Shown: positions 8,447 through 18,110, counted from the first letter of the stretch. The stretch: 64,000 bases of DNA from Streptomyces sp. ADI96-02 (GCF_003846185.1 NZ_ML123034.1:4705587-4769586), one strand, 5' to 3'. Notes: generated by a model from the letters alone, not told the origin. Numbers and translations: made by a program.

Positions 8447-9301
8447 TCAGGCGTCGCGCCGGTCCAGTGAGACGCCGGCCAGGAGCAGGGCGACCGCGGT
8501 GGTCCCGAGGATCAGCCACAGCGGCTCCCAGCCCGTCGGGCCGGAGTCGGTGACCGCCGCGCCGTACAGCGCGCCGAGCTGGTTGGGGATCGAGTACTCG
8601 AAGAGGAAGCGCTGCACATCGCGCATGCTCTGGGTGAACATGAACAGCGCCATGACGAGCGGCAGCAGCACCACGGCGATCATGACCGTGATGGCCCCCG
8701 CCGAGTGCCGGACGATCGCGCCGAGCGCCAGCGAGAACAGCCCCAGGGTCGCGATGTAGAGCCCGACTCCGACGGTGGTGCGCAGCCACAGCGAGGCCGA
8801 CGCCGGAACCCCGTCCAGGATCGCGGTCTGGGCCACCGCCACCAGCGCGGCCGTCACCGTGGTGATCACGAAGGACAGCAGGAAGAAGACGACCGCCTTC
8901 GCCGTCAGCACCCGGCCGCGGCTCGGACAGGCCGTCAGCGTCGTACGGATCATGCCGGTGCCGTACTCGGAGGAGACGGTCAGCACGCCGAGGGTGATCA
9001 CGCAGATCGAGCCCGGCAGGACGCCGAAGAAGCCGAGGCTGATCACCGGCTCGCGGCCCAGATCGGCCACGGTCGCCTTGATCGTGAACGAGGTCAGCAG
9101 CCCCACGCCCACCATCAGGATGATCAGCACGCCGAGCGTCCACACCGTGGAGCGCACGGAACGGATCTTCGTCCACTCCGAGACGATCGCGTCGCCGAGC
9201 GTGGCCCGTCTGATCGGGATCGGCGACTCGTACGGGCCCGGCGAGCCTCCCACGGGTCCGGGCCGCGGCGGGACGGCCTTCTGGGCGTGCGGGGTCGTCA
9301 T
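8447..9301 (-). CDS. ABC transporter permease (ABC-2 type), pair 1
   Basis: A 284-residue membrane protein with a cytoplasmic N-terminus. The conserved SEWTKIRSVRSTVWTL entry motif is followed by about six hydrophobic segments (around residues 50-280) and the SSEYGTGMIRTTL loop typical of Streptomyces ABC-2 permeases. It overlaps the stop of the upstream ATPase gene by 4 bp (ATGA), so the two are translationally coupled and should form one transporter. The substrate is unknown; a drug or lipid exporter is usual for the family. It closely resembles the pair-2 permease at 10,600, suggesting local duplication. Confidence 0.92.
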   Translation of the reverse strand: MTTPHAQKAVPPRPGPVGGSPGPYESPIPIRRATLGDAIVSEWTKIRSVRSTVWTLGVLIILMVGVGLLTSFTIKATVADLGREPVISLGFFGVLPGSICVITLGVLTVSSEYGTGMIRTTLTACPSRGRVLTAKAVVFFLLSFVITTVTAALVAVAQTAILDGVPASASLWLRTTVGVGLYIATLGLFSLALGAIVRHSAGAITVMIAVVLLPLVMALFMFTQSMRDVQRFLFEYSIPNQLGALYGAAVTDSGPTGWEPLWLILGTTAVALLLAGVSLDRRDA

Positions 9302-10473
9302 CGGGGGTCCTCGCTGGTCTGCTGTCCGGCCGGAGCGGTGGAAGCCGGAGCCGTGGAAGCCGGAGCGGTGGCGGGCGGAGCCGCGGAAGGCGGTGCGGCC
9401 GCGGGCCGCGCCGAGGTGGCGCGCGGGACGCGGCCGGGCGGCGGCGGGGCGTACCAGCCGTCCTGGGACGGCTCCGGCGGCAGCGGCTCCCCGTACCCGT
9501 CCGGGAGGGGCCCGTGGCCGTCCTGGGGCGGCTCCACGAGTCCTTCCTTGGCGTCGTCCGTCGACCGGTAGTCCACGGCGCTCTGCGTCATCCGCATGTA
9601 CGCCTCCTCCAGCGAGGCCCGGTGCGGCGACAGCTCCCACAGGCGGACATCACCGGCGTGCGCCAGATCGGCGATCCTCCGCAGTGGCAGGCCGGTGACC
9701 CGCAGGGCCCCGTCCGGCTCCGACATGACCCGGCCGCCCGCCTCGATCAGCGAGGCCGTCAGCTTCTCCCGCTCGGCCGCGCCGTTGCCGGGCACCCGGA
9801 CCCGGGCGAAGTCCGCGGAGTTCGCCGAGATGAAGTCGGTGACGCTCATGTCGGCGAGCAGCCGGCCGCGCCCGATCACGATCAGGTGGTCCGCGGTGAG
9901 GGCCATCTCGCTCATCAGATGGGAGGAGACGAACACGGTGCGGCCCTCGGCGGCCAGTGTCCTCATCAGGTTGCGCACCCAGTGGATGCCCTCGGGGTCG
10001 AGGCCGTTGACCGGCTCGTCGAAGAGGAGCACCTGCGGATCGCCGAGCAGCGCCGCGGCGATCCCGAGCCGCTGGCCCATGCCGAGTGAGAAGCCGCTGG
10101 AGCGCCGGCCCGCGACCTCCTGGAGCCCGACGACCCCCAGCACCTCGTCGACCCGGGCGGCCGGGATGCCGGCCAGCTGCGCCAGCGAGAGCAGGTGGTT
10201 ACGGGCGGTCCGGCCGCCGTGCACCGCCTTGGCGTCCAGCAGCGCGCCCACCTGGCGCGGCGCGTTCGGCAGGCTGCGGTACGGGTGGCCGCCGATCGTG
10301 ACCCGGCCCGACGTCGGCCGGTCGAGTCCGAGGATCATGCGCATGGTCGTGGACTTGCCCGACCCGTTGGGACCGAGAAAGCCGGTGACGGCCCCCGGCC
10401 GCACCTGGAAGGAAAGGTCGTCCACGGCCGTCTTCGCGCCGTAGCGCTTGGTCAGGCCGACTGCCTCGATCAT
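9298..10473 (-). CDS. ABC transporter ATPase, pair 1, with Pro/Ala-rich tail
   Basis: A 391-residue DrrA-like ATPase. Walker A GPNGSGKST begins at residue 34, the signature is FSLGMGQRLGIA, and Walker B is VLLFDEPVNGLD with the following switch His (VSSHLMSEM). After about residue 300 comes a low-complexity Pro/Gly/Ala tail with repeated AxAPAS-type units, absent from most family members and longer than in the pair-2 ATPase. It is the first gene of the pair; its stop overlaps the permease start. It lies 126 bp downstream of the pair-2 permease, so all four genes may be one transcription unit. Confidence 0.93.
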   Translation of the reverse strand: MIEAVGLTKRYGAKTAVDDLSFQVRPGAVTGFLGPNGSGKSTTMRMILGLDRPTSGRVTIGGHPYRSLPNAPRQVGALLDAKAVHGGRTARNHLLSLAQLAGIPAARVDEVLGVVGLQEVAGRRSSGFSLGMGQRLGIAAALLGDPQVLLFDEPVNGLDPEGIHWVRNLMRTLAAEGRTVFVSSHLMSEMALTADHLIVIGRGRLLADMSVTDFISANSADFARVRVPGNGAAEREKLTASLIEAGGRVMSEPDGALRVTGLPLRRIADLAHAGDVRLWELSPHRASLEEAYMRMTQSAVDYRSTDDAKEGLVEPPQDGHGPLPDGYGEPLPPEPSQDGWYAPPPPGRVPRATSARPAAAPPSAAPPATAPASTAPASTAPAGQQTSEDPR

Positions 10474-10599
10474 TCTCCAGCCCCATCGACTCACTCCGTC
10501 GTCGGGGTTCGGGCCATCGGACCGCACACCCCCGTAAGAGTGGAGGATAACCAGGCGCTCACGGTTCCGGCCAAGTTCCTCGTGGAGGGCGAGGCGCCC

Positions 10600-11388
10600 T
10601 CACGCGTCCCGGTGGCGCAGGACGAGGTAGCCGCCGAGCAGCGCGGCCACCACCCACAGGACCATGATCCCGATCCCGCCCCACGGTCCGTAGGGCGCCG
10701 GACTGCTGTTCAGGGCGTCGGGCACCACCTGCATGATCTTCGAGCCCGCCTGGTCGGGGAAGTACCGGGCGACGGTCTTGGCCACCGGAACCGAGGCGAG
10801 GATCCGCGAGACCAGGAAGAAGAACGGCATCAGGATGCCGAGCGACAGCATGGAGCTGCGCAGCATCGCCGCCACCCCCATGGAGAAGACCGCGATCAGC
10901 CCCATGTAGAGCCCGCCGCCGACCACCGCGCGCAGGACGTTCTGCGCGCCGAGGTCGGTGCCCCGGTCGCCGAGCAGCGCCTGGCCGAGGAAGAACGAGA
11001 CGAAACTGGTGAGCAGGCCGACGACGAGCGCCAGCGCCCCGGCCACCGTGATCTTGCTGAAGAGGAACGTGCCGCGCTGCGGTACGGCGGCCAGCGAGGT
11101 GCGGATCATGCCGGAGCTGTACTCCGTGCCGACCACCAGCACCCCGAAGACGACCATGGCGAGCTGGCCGAGGATCGTCCCGGAGAAGCTGACGAACGTC
11201 GGGTCGAAGGTGGCGCGCTCGGCCTCGGAGAGATTGTCGAACTGGGCGTTGAACAGGGCGCTGAGCGCCGCGCCCATCGCCACCGTGACGGCGAACGCGG
11301 AGATGAGGGTCCAGACGGTCGAGGAGACCGAGCGGACCTTGGTCCATTCGGAGGCGAGGACCGCGGGTACCGATGCCATCGTCGTCAC
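10600..11388 (-). CDS. ABC transporter permease (ABC-2 type), pair 2
   Basis: A 262-residue permease with the same SEWTKVRSVSSTVWTL entry motif and GTEYSSGMIRTSL loop as the pair-1 permease and about six membrane segments. The GTG start at 11,388 overlaps the ATPase stop (GTGA), which supports this start over the downstream ATG at 11,379. It partners the ATPase at 11,385-12,404. The substrate is unknown. Confidence 0.92.
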   Translation of the reverse strand: MTTMASVPAVLASEWTKVRSVSSTVWTLISAFAVTVAMGAALSALFNAQFDNLSEAERATFDPTFVSFSGTILGQLAMVVFGVLVVGTEYSSGMIRTSLAAVPQRGTFLFSKITVAGALALVVGLLTSFVSFFLGQALLGDRGTDLGAQNVLRAVVGGGLYMGLIAVFSMGVAAMLRSSMLSLGILMPFFFLVSRILASVPVAKTVARYFPDQAGSKIMQVVPDALNSSPAPYGPWGGIGIMVLWVVAALLGGYLVLRHRDA

Positions 11389-12404
11389 ACCCCCTTGCCG
11401 TCAGAGCCGCGGTGGTCCCGGTTCCAGCCCTCGCCCCAGCCCGGCCGTCCCCCCGGCGGCGGCTGCCGCGTCGGCGGCGCGGGCGGCTCCTCGGCCGGTC
11501 CGGAGTGGGCGTGGTACTCGACGGAGCCGGCGGTCATCTGCATGAACGCGTCCTCCAGGGAGGCCCGTTGGGGGCTCAGCTCATGCAGGACCAACTGGTG
11601 GCGGGCCGCCAGCTCGCCGAGGACGGCGGCGTCGGCGCCGTCGATCTCCAGCGCGCCGTCCTCCGTCGCGACGGCCGCCACGCCCTCCTCGTGCAGTACG
11701 TCGCGCAGCCGCTCCTGCTGCGGGGAGCGCATCCGCACGAAACTGCGGGAGTTGGCGTGGATGAAGTCGGCCATGGACGTGTCGGCGAGCAGCCTGCCCT
11801 GGCCGATCACGATCAAGTGGTCGGCGGTCAGCGCCATTTCGCTCATCAGATGGGAGGAGACGAAAATGGTCCGGCCCTCGGCCGCGAGGGTCTTCATCAG
11901 ATTGCGGATCCAGTGGATGCCCTCGGGGTCCAGACCGTTGACGGGCTCGTCGAACATCAGGATCTCGGGATTGCCCAGCAGCGCGGAGGCGATGCCGAGC
12001 CGCTGGCCCATGCCGAGGGAGAAGCCCTTGGACTTCTTCCGCGCCACCGCGCTGAGCCCCACGGTGTCCAGCACCTCGTCGACCCGGCTCCTGGGGATGC
12101 GGTTGCTCTGGGCCAGGCAGAGCAGGTTGTCGTACGCGCTGCGCCCGCCGTGCATGGCCTTCGCGTCCAGCAGCGCGCCGATGTACTTCAGGGGTTCGCG
12201 CAGGTCGCGGTAGCGCCTGCCGTCGATGCGGACCGTTCCGCCGGTGGGATTGTCCAGATCGAGCATCATGCGCATGGTGGTGGACTTGCCCGCCCCGTTC
12301 GGGCCCAGGAAACCGGTCACCATTCCCGGTCTGACCTGGCAGGACAACTGGTCGACGGCGAGTTTGCGGCCGAATCGCTTGGTCAGTCCGTCAAGCTCGA
12401 TCAT
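11385..12404 (-). CDS. ABC transporter ATPase, pair 2
   Basis: A 339-residue ATPase with Walker A GPNGAGKST, signature FSLGMGQRLGIA and Walker B ILMFDEPVNGLD, clearly paralogous to the pair-1 ATPase (long identical runs around the nucleotide-binding core). It has a short Pro-rich C-terminus. The ATG at 12,404 lacks a good ribosome site. A TAGCGT hexamer lies 6 nt upstream (12,411-12,416), consistent with a leaderless mRNA. It is the first gene of the four-gene transporter block and lies downstream of the filP terminator. Confidence 0.93.
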   Translation of the reverse strand: MIELDGLTKRFGRKLAVDQLSCQVRPGMVTGFLGPNGAGKSTTMRMMLDLDNPTGGTVRIDGRRYRDLREPLKYIGALLDAKAMHGGRSAYDNLLCLAQSNRIPRSRVDEVLDTVGLSAVARKKSKGFSLGMGQRLGIASALLGNPEILMFDEPVNGLDPEGIHWIRNLMKTLAAEGRTIFVSSHLMSEMALTADHLIVIGQGRLLADTSMADFIHANSRSFVRMRSPQQERLRDVLHEEGVAAVATEDGALEIDGADAAVLGELAARHQLVLHELSPQRASLEDAFMQMTAGSVEYHAHSGPAEEPPAPPTRQPPPGGRPGWGEGWNRDHRGSDGKGV

Positions 12405-12426
12405 GCGCTCACGCTAGAACGGCCAC

Positions 12427-12462
12427 GCGCCCGCCGCCACCACAAGGGGCGGCGCCGGGCGC
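12427..12462 (-). terminator. Hairpin after filP
   Basis: Arms GCGCCCGCCGCC (12,427-12,438) and GGCGGC/GGGCGC (12,448-12,462) pair over 12 bp with a 3-nt bulge. It separates filP from the transporter block on the same strand. Confidence 0.55.
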
Positions 12463-12494
12463 GCTGGACTCGCAGCCGTCGTGCTGCTCAGGGC

Positions 12495-13433
12495 TCAGCG
12501 GGTCTGCTGGGCCGGAACACCGCGCGAGGCGGGCTCGTCGTCCACCGGGGAGCCGGCGGCGGCCACGGCGGCGCCGGTCAGCGTCGCCAGCATCTCGCGG
12601 ACGTTGGTCAGCTGGGCGTTGATCGAGTCGCGGCGGTTGGTGAGCGCCGCCAGCTCGCGCTCCGACTCGCTGCGGATCCGGTCGGCCTTGGCGTTCGCGT
12701 CGGCCACGATGTCCTCGGCCTGGCGCTGCGCGGTCTCCACCGTCTGGCGGGCCCGGCGCTCGGCGTCGGTCCGCAGCTTCTCGGCCTCCAGGCGGAGCTG
12801 CTCGGCACGGTGCTCGATCTCGGCGAGGCGCTTCTCGGCCTTCGCCTGACGGGACGCGAGGTCGCGCTCCGACTGCTCGCGCCGCTTGGCCAGGTTCGTC
12901 TCGAAGTCCGCCGCGGCCTGGGCGGCCTTGGCGCGGGTCTCCTCGAAGAGGGCGTCCGCCTCCTCGCGCTTCTGCTGCGCGTCCTTCTGCGCCTCGGTGC
13001 GCAGCGTGGTCGCCTCGCCCTTGGCCTTCTCGACGATGCGGACGCCCTCGTCCTCGGCCTTCGCCTTGCGCTCGGCGGCGAACGACTCGGCGTCGTTGCG
13101 CACCTGCTGGGCGGCCGACTCGGCCAGCTCGCGGTGCTGCTCGGCGGCGCGGCGGGCCTCCTCGCGCAGGTCCTTGGCCTCCTCCTCGGCGAGGCGGAGG
13201 ATCTTCTCGACGCGCGCGCCGAGCCCGGCGTACGACGGCTCGGCGTCGCTGACCTGGGCCTGGGCGTTCTGCGTTTCGAGGTGCAGCTCCTCGATGCGCT
13301 TTTCCAGGGAGGTGATGCGGGCCAGAGCACTGTCACGGTCGGCTACGAGCTTGGTGAGGCGGTCGTCCACCTGACCGCGGTCGTAGCCACGTCGCACGAG
13401 CTCGAAGCCGAAGGGGGAGGAAGGGTCGCTCAT
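12495..13433 (-). CDS. filP: Filament-forming coiled-coil protein FilP
   Basis: A 312-residue protein. The N-terminus (about 1-35: SDPSSPFGFELVRRGYDRGQVDDRL) is the conserved short DivIVA-like segment shared with Scy-family proteins. The rest to about residue 290 is almost unbroken Glu/Ala/Arg/Lys heptad-type coiled coil, ending in a short disordered tail. Length and context (directly downstream of scy) match S. coelicolor FilP, an intermediate-filament-like protein that forms a cytoplasmic network behind hyphal tips and interacts with DivIVA. The ATG is preceded by AGGA and by a -10-like TAGGAT at 13,473-13,478, so filP probably has its own promoter despite following scy. Confidence 0.94.
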   Translation of the reverse strand: MSDPSSPFGFELVRRGYDRGQVDDRLTKLVADRDSALARITSLEKRIEELHLETQNAQAQVSDAEPSYAGLGARVEKILRLAEEEAKDLREEARRAAEQHRELAESAAQQVRNDAESFAAERKAKAEDEGVRIVEKAKGEATTLRTEAQKDAQQKREEADALFEETRAKAAQAAADFETNLAKRREQSERDLASRQAKAEKRLAEIEHRAEQLRLEAEKLRTDAERRARQTVETAQRQAEDIVADANAKADRIRSESERELAALTNRRDSINAQLTNVREMLATLTGAAVAAAGSPVDDEPASRGVPAQQTR

Positions 13434-13472
13434 GGGGTTCCTGTCGAATGAGACCGGTGAGGTGATAGGGGA

Positions 13473-13499
13473 ATCCTAGGGGCCACAGCGGCGTGTCAG
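13473..13499 (-). promoter_or_regulatory. Probable filP promoter
   Basis: On the minus strand, TAGGAT (13,473-13,478) fits the housekeeping -10 consensus and CTGACA (13,494-13,499) resembles a -35, though the 15-nt spacer is short. The predicted start lies about 33 nt before the filP ATG. A weak 7-bp hairpin (13,541-13,547 with 13,565-13,571) between scy and this site may end the scy transcript. Confidence 0.5.
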
Positions 13500-13616
13500 C
13501 GTGCAGATGTCGGATTGATCTGGAGAATGACACCCCTTTTGAGTGGCGGCCCCCCGGAGCGCTTGCCACTCGCAGGGTTGAAAGTCCATGACAAAGCACG
13601 GTGCACGGCGAACTCG

Positions 13617-16600
13617 CTACCTCTCGGACGACTTGCCACCCGAACGGGTGCCGGCCGCGGCTGTGGCCTTGACACCTGACGAGGAGCCACCACCGGCCGT
13701 CTTCCCGCCCCCGGCCGGAGACTCGAAGGACTCCAGCGCCTCCAGCACGTCCTGGACCCGGGAGATCTCGGTGTTGATGTCCTTGCGGCGGCGCACCAGG
13801 ACGTCCAGCTCGCGGCGGCCCTCCTCGACCGTCTTCTTGGCCTCGGCCTCCGCGTCGGCCCGCAGCTTCTCCGCCTCGCGGATCAGCCCGGCCTTCTTGG
13901 CCTCGGCCTCCTTCAGCAGCGACTCCGCCCGCTTCACCGCCGCGATCCGGACCTTGCTCGCCTCCGAGTTCGCCTCCGCCAGCAGCTCCTTGGCCTTCGC
14001 CTCGGCCTCGTCGCGCTGCTCGGTCGCCGCCTTCATCAGGTTGTCGACCCGCTCGCCCGCGGTCTTCATCTGCTCCGAGGTCTCCCGCCGGGCCCGCTCG
14101 TGCAGCTCCTCGATCTCGCTCTCCAGGCGGGACCGCAGCTCCTCGGCCCGCTCCCGGATCGCGGTCGCGTCGCGCCGCGCGCCGACCAGCAGCTCGTCCG
14201 CGTCGGCACGGGCCCGCTCCACCAGGCCGTTGCCCTCCACGGTCGCCTCCGACGTGATCCGCACGGCCTCCTTGCGGGCCGCGCCGACCATCGTGTCGGC
14301 CTGGCCCTCCGCCTCGGTGGCCGTACGGAGCGCCTCCTCCCGCGCCTTGTTGATGAGCTGGTCCGCCTGCTCGGCCGCGTCCGCACGGCGCTTGGCCGCC
14401 GCCTCGCGCGCCTCGTCCAGCAACCGGTCCGCCTCCTGGCGGGCCCCGGCGCGCAGCTCCTCGGCCGCCGACTCCGCCTCCGCGCGCAGCCGTTCGGCCT
14501 CCTCGCCCGTGCGCGCGGCGTGCTCCTGGGCGGAGCCGAGCGCCTCGGCCGCCTCCGCGCCCAGCCGCTCCGACTCCTCGCGCGCCTCGGTGAGCAGCCG
14601 GTCCGCCTGCTCGTTGGCGTCCGTACGACGCCGGTTGGCCTCCGCGGTCGCCTCGACGACGAGCTGCTCGGACGCCTGGGCCGCCTCGGCGCGGATGCGC
14701 TCGCTCTCGGTCGTCGACTCGCCGATCAGCCGGTCCGACTGGGCCGCTGCCTCCGAACGGATGCGGTTCGCGTCCTGGCGGGCCTCGGCGCGGGCGCGGG
14801 ACGCGTCCTGCTCGGCCGACGCCAGCGCGTCGGACGCCTCCGTACGCATCCGCTGGCTGTACTCCGAGGTGTCCGCGCGCAGCCGCTCGGACTCGGCGAT
14901 CGCCTCGGACACCGTCCGCTCGGCCAGCGCCTTCGCGGCCTCGGCCTCCTCGTTCGCCACCCGGTGGATGCGGCCCGCGTCCTCGGCGGCCCGCTCACGC
15001 TCCGCGTGAGCGTCGGCCCGGACCCGGTCCGCCTCCGCCTGCGCCTCGGTGCGGACGCGCTCCGCCGCGTGCTCGGCGGTCGAGCGCAGCCCGGCGATCT
15101 CCTCCTCGGCCTGCTCCCGCAGCCCGGAGACGGAGTCCCGCACCTGCTGGGCGTTCTGCTCGGCCGCCGCGACCAGCTCGGCCGCCCGCGTCTCCGCCTC
15201 CTCGACGAGCCGCACCGCCTCGGCCTGCGCCTCCTCCACCCGCTTGCGGGCGGAGGCCAGCAGCTCCTCGCTCTGCTCGCGGGCCCGCTCGCGCTCCTGC
15301 TCCGCCTCGGTCCGGGCGGCGCCGAGGATCTCCTCCGCCTCCCGGCGGCGCCGGGACGCCTCCTCCTGGGCGGCGTCCAGCGCCTCGGCGGCCTCGGCGG
15401 CGACCCGCTCGGCGGCGGACGCCGCCTCGGCCCGCACCCGGTCGGCGCTCTCCTGCGCCTCGGTCCTGAGTCGTTCCGCCTCGGCCGCGGCCTCGCCGCG
15501 CAGCCGTACGGCGATGTTCTCGCCCTCGGCCCGCGACCGCGAGGCGTCGGCGGCGGCCTCGTCGCGCAGCCGCTCCGCCTCCGCCTCGGCCTGCTCGGTG
15601 AGGGCGCGCAGCCGCTCCGCGGCCTCCGTGCGCAGCCGCTCCGTCTCCTCGTTCGCCTCGCGGCGCAGCCGCTCCGCCTCCGTGCGGGCCTCGCCCAGCG
15701 CCTCCTCGGCCGCGGCGAGCCGCGTCTCGGCCTCGCCGTGCAGCCGCGCCAGCTCGTCGGCGGCCTCGGTCTGCCGGGCGGCGACGGCGCGCTCGGTCTC
15801 CTCGCGCAGCTCACCGGCCGCCCGCTCGGCGGCGGCCGTGGCCGCCTCCGCCTGCTCCTCGGCCTCGGCGCGCAGCTTCTCCGCCTCGGCGCGGCCGCGC
15901 TCCAGCGTCTCCTCGGCCTGCTTGCGCAGGGCCGCGGCGCGCTCGGCCGCCTCGGCGCGGACGCGCTCGCTCTCGGCGGCGGCCGAGGTGCGCAGCTCCT
16001 CCGCGTCGGAGCGCGCCTCGGTCAGCAGCTCCTCCGCCGTACGGGCGCCCTCCTCCAGCTGCTGGACGGCCTCGCGCCGGGCCTCGCCCCGGATCCGCTC
16101 GCCCTCGGCGACCGCCTCGGACCGCAGCTGCTCGGCCTCGCCGCGCAGCCGGCGGGCCTCCTCCTGGAGCTCGACCGTCTTGGCCCGGTACTCCTTGGTG
16201 TCGTCCTTGGCCGCGCCCTTGAGCTCGTCGGCCTGCTCGGCGGCCTCGCCGCGCAGCCGGTCCGCCTCGGCCTCCGCCTCGCGGCGGATCCGCTCGGCCT
16301 CCTCGCTCGCGGCCTTCGTCGTCGACCGGGCGTCCTCGGACGCCTTGGTCAGCACCTCCTCGGCGCTGCGGGCCGCCTTCGCCAGCTGGGCGGCGGCGTC
16401 CTCGGCGGCGGCCGTACGGGCCTTCTCGGCCGCCTCGGCGACCAGCCGTTCGGCCTCGGCCCGGGCGTCGACGAGCGCCCGCTCGGCCTCCTCCTTGAGC
16501 GATTCGGCGCTCTTGGTCGCCTCGCCGACCAGCCGGGCGATCTCCGACCTGGCCGTCCGGGTGCGCTGCTCGTTCTGCGACTCGGCGGCGGCCAGCCGCT

Positions 16601-17480
16601 TGGCGGCGGCGTCCTTCGCCTCGGAGAGGACCTTCTCGGCCTCCAGCCGGGCCTCGCGCAGCCGGGTCTCGGCCTCCGCCAGGCGCTGTTCGGCCGACCG
16701 GTTCAGCTCGGCCGTCTGCCGACGGGCCTGTTCGGTCTCGGCGGTGGTGCTGGAGCGCAGTTGCTCGGCGTGGCCGGCGGCCTCCTGCGCCTGGGTGGAG
16801 GCGGCGTTGAGCAGGCGCTCGGCGTCCCGGCGGGCGCGCAGCAGGATCGCCTCGGCGTCGGACCGGGCCGCCTCCGCGTCGGCGCCCACCCGCCGGCGGG
16901 TCTCCTCGGCCAGCCGGGCCGCCTCGCCGCGGGCGGCGGCCAGGGACTGCTCGGCCTCGGCGCGCGACTCGTCGAGCAGCCGGCGGGCCTGCGACTCGGT
17001 GCGGGCGCGCAACTGCTCGGCCCAGGCGACGTTCTCGTTGACGTGGGACTCGACGGTCTGCCTGCGCTCGGCGAGCTCCTGGTCGAGCCGCTGCCTGCGC
17101 TGGACCGCCTCGGCGTGCAACTCGGCCTGGAGGCGCGCCTGGTGCTCGGCGTGCTCCTGGAGGATGCGCTGGGTCTGGGCCCGCGCCTCGCGCAGCTCGC
17201 GCTCGGCGTCGGCGCGCATCTGCTCGGCCTGGGCCTGGGCGTTGCGCACCATCTGCTCGGCCTGGTAGCCGAGGTCCCCGTTGTCGTAGGACGGGCGGGT
17301 CGCGAGATTGCGCCGGGCCTCGTGCAGCTTGGCACGCAAGACCTCGACCTGGTAACCGAGGTCCTCGGCGTGCTGGACGGCCTTCTCCCGGTCGGTCCTC
17401 AGCCGGTCCATCTCGGCTTCGAACCGCGAGAGATGGTCGTCTTCAGCTCGGTGGCTCTCCTGGCGTTCGTAGCCCCGCAC
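13617..17480 (-). CDS. scy: Polarity scaffold Scy, giant coiled-coil protein
   Basis: A 1,287-residue protein that is Glu/Ala/Arg-rich nearly throughout. A short N-terminal DivIVA-like part (SRFEAEMDRLRTDREKAVQHAEDLGYQVEVLRAKL) is followed by about 1,150 residues of repetitive coiled coil built on EAExLRxEAxxxAxxL-like units, and a Gly/Ser/Lys-rich end. Scy of S. coelicolor (about 1,326 residues, from memory) organises the tip-organising centre, recruiting DivIVA and FilP and controlling polar growth and branching. The GTG start at 17,480 gives the family N-terminus; GGGA lies 7 nt upstream. The opposite strand also stays open for long runs because of codon bias, but no gene is there. Confidence 0.94.
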   Translation of the reverse strand: MRGYERQESHRAEDDHLSRFEAEMDRLRTDREKAVQHAEDLGYQVEVLRAKLHEARRNLATRPSYDNGDLGYQAEQMVRNAQAQAEQMRADAERELREARAQTQRILQEHAEHQARLQAELHAEAVQRRQRLDQELAERRQTVESHVNENVAWAEQLRARTESQARRLLDESRAEAEQSLAAARGEAARLAEETRRRVGADAEAARSDAEAILLRARRDAERLLNAASTQAQEAAGHAEQLRSSTTAETEQARRQTAELNRSAEQRLAEAETRLREARLEAEKVLSEAKDAAAKRLAAAESQNEQRTRTARSEIARLVGEATKSAESLKEEAERALVDARAEAERLVAEAAEKARTAAAEDAAAQLAKAARSAEEVLTKASEDARSTTKAASEEAERIRREAEAEADRLRGEAAEQADELKGAAKDDTKEYRAKTVELQEEARRLRGEAEQLRSEAVAEGERIRGEARREAVQQLEEGARTAEELLTEARSDAEELRTSAAAESERVRAEAAERAAALRKQAEETLERGRAEAEKLRAEAEEQAEAATAAAERAAGELREETERAVAARQTEAADELARLHGEAETRLAAAEEALGEARTEAERLRREANEETERLRTEAAERLRALTEQAEAEAERLRDEAAADASRSRAEGENIAVRLRGEAAAEAERLRTEAQESADRVRAEAASAAERVAAEAAEALDAAQEEASRRRREAEEILGAARTEAEQERERAREQSEELLASARKRVEEAQAEAVRLVEEAETRAAELVAAAEQNAQQVRDSVSGLREQAEEEIAGLRSTAEHAAERVRTEAQAEADRVRADAHAERERAAEDAGRIHRVANEEAEAAKALAERTVSEAIAESERLRADTSEYSQRMRTEASDALASAEQDASRARAEARQDANRIRSEAAAQSDRLIGESTTESERIRAEAAQASEQLVVEATAEANRRRTDANEQADRLLTEAREESERLGAEAAEALGSAQEHAARTGEEAERLRAEAESAAEELRAGARQEADRLLDEAREAAAKRRADAAEQADQLINKAREEALRTATEAEGQADTMVGAARKEAVRITSEATVEGNGLVERARADADELLVGARRDATAIRERAEELRSRLESEIEELHERARRETSEQMKTAGERVDNLMKAATEQRDEAEAKAKELLAEANSEASKVRIAAVKRAESLLKEAEAKKAGLIREAEKLRADAEAEAKKTVEEGRRELDVLVRRRKDINTEISRVQDVLEALESFESPAGGGKTAGGGSSSGVKATAAAGTRSGGKSSER

Positions 17481-17681
17481 TGCGCGGTCCCATCCTTCCC
17501 CGAGCTCTCAACGTCGTTCGAGCAGGGGAGACCCCAACCCTGGTCGTAACTCCGCACGAGTACCGCTCGCCGACGAGCGGTCCCCCGGGGAATGGTGACA
17601 GACGAACGACGAGGACGCGGTACGGCCCCGACCCGGCCCCGGCCCGGAACCGCCCACTCTACCGGGCCGGGTATCCGGTGG

Positions 17682-18110
17682 TCAGTGCTCCGCCCGGGAC
17701 GTGACGAGTTCGGTGAGGACGCCGTGGCAGTCCTTCGGGTGCAGGAAGGTGATCCGGGACCCCATCGACCCCGTCCTCGGCTCGTCGTACAGCACCCGCA
17801 CGCCCTTGTCGCGGATGTCCGCGGCGTCCCCGTCCACGTCCGCGGTGCCGAAGGCGATGTGGTGCACGCCCTCGCCGTTCTTCGCCAGCCACTTGCCGAC
17901 GGCCGAGTCCTCCCGGGTCGGCTCCAGCAGCTGGAGGTACGACGCGCCGCCGTCGGAGGTGTCGTTGATCTTGAGCATCGCCTCCCGGACGCCCTGCTCC
18001 TCGTTGATCTCGGTGTGGAACACCTCGAACCCGTACGTGGCACGGTAGAAGTCGACGGTCCTGTCCAGGTCGAAACAGGCGATCCCGATGTGGTCGATTC
18101 GCGTCAGCAT
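17682..18110 (-). CDS. mce: Methylmalonyl-CoA epimerase
   Basis: A 142-residue glyoxalase-fold protein that interconverts (2R)- and (2S)-methylmalonyl-CoA. Metal-ligand positions are visible: His7 (RIDHIGI), Gln60 (YLQLLEP), His84 (GVHHIAFG) and Glu134 (VLTELVT). Length and motifs match actinobacterial epimerases. It is divergent from the thiolase gene with 134 bp between them, and it belongs to the B12-dependent acyl-CoA theme with meaB and icmA. It links propionyl-CoA, succinyl-CoA and polyketide extender-unit supply. The ATG start at 18,110 has a nearby GGAG. Confidence 0.95.
   Translation of the reverse strand: MLTRIDHIGIACFDLDRTVDFYRATYGFEVFHTEINEEQGVREAMLKINDTSDGGASYLQLLEPTREDSAVGKWLAKNGEGVHHIAFGTADVDGDAADIRDKGVRVLYDEPRTGSMGSRITFLHPKDCHGVLTELVTSRAEH

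Noticed and set aside
13588..17549. Very long plus-strand frames opposite scy
   Set aside because: They mirror the periodic Glu/Ala/Arg codons of scy, have Leu/Gly/Arg or Ser/Arg-rich translations, no ribosome sites and no family resemblance.
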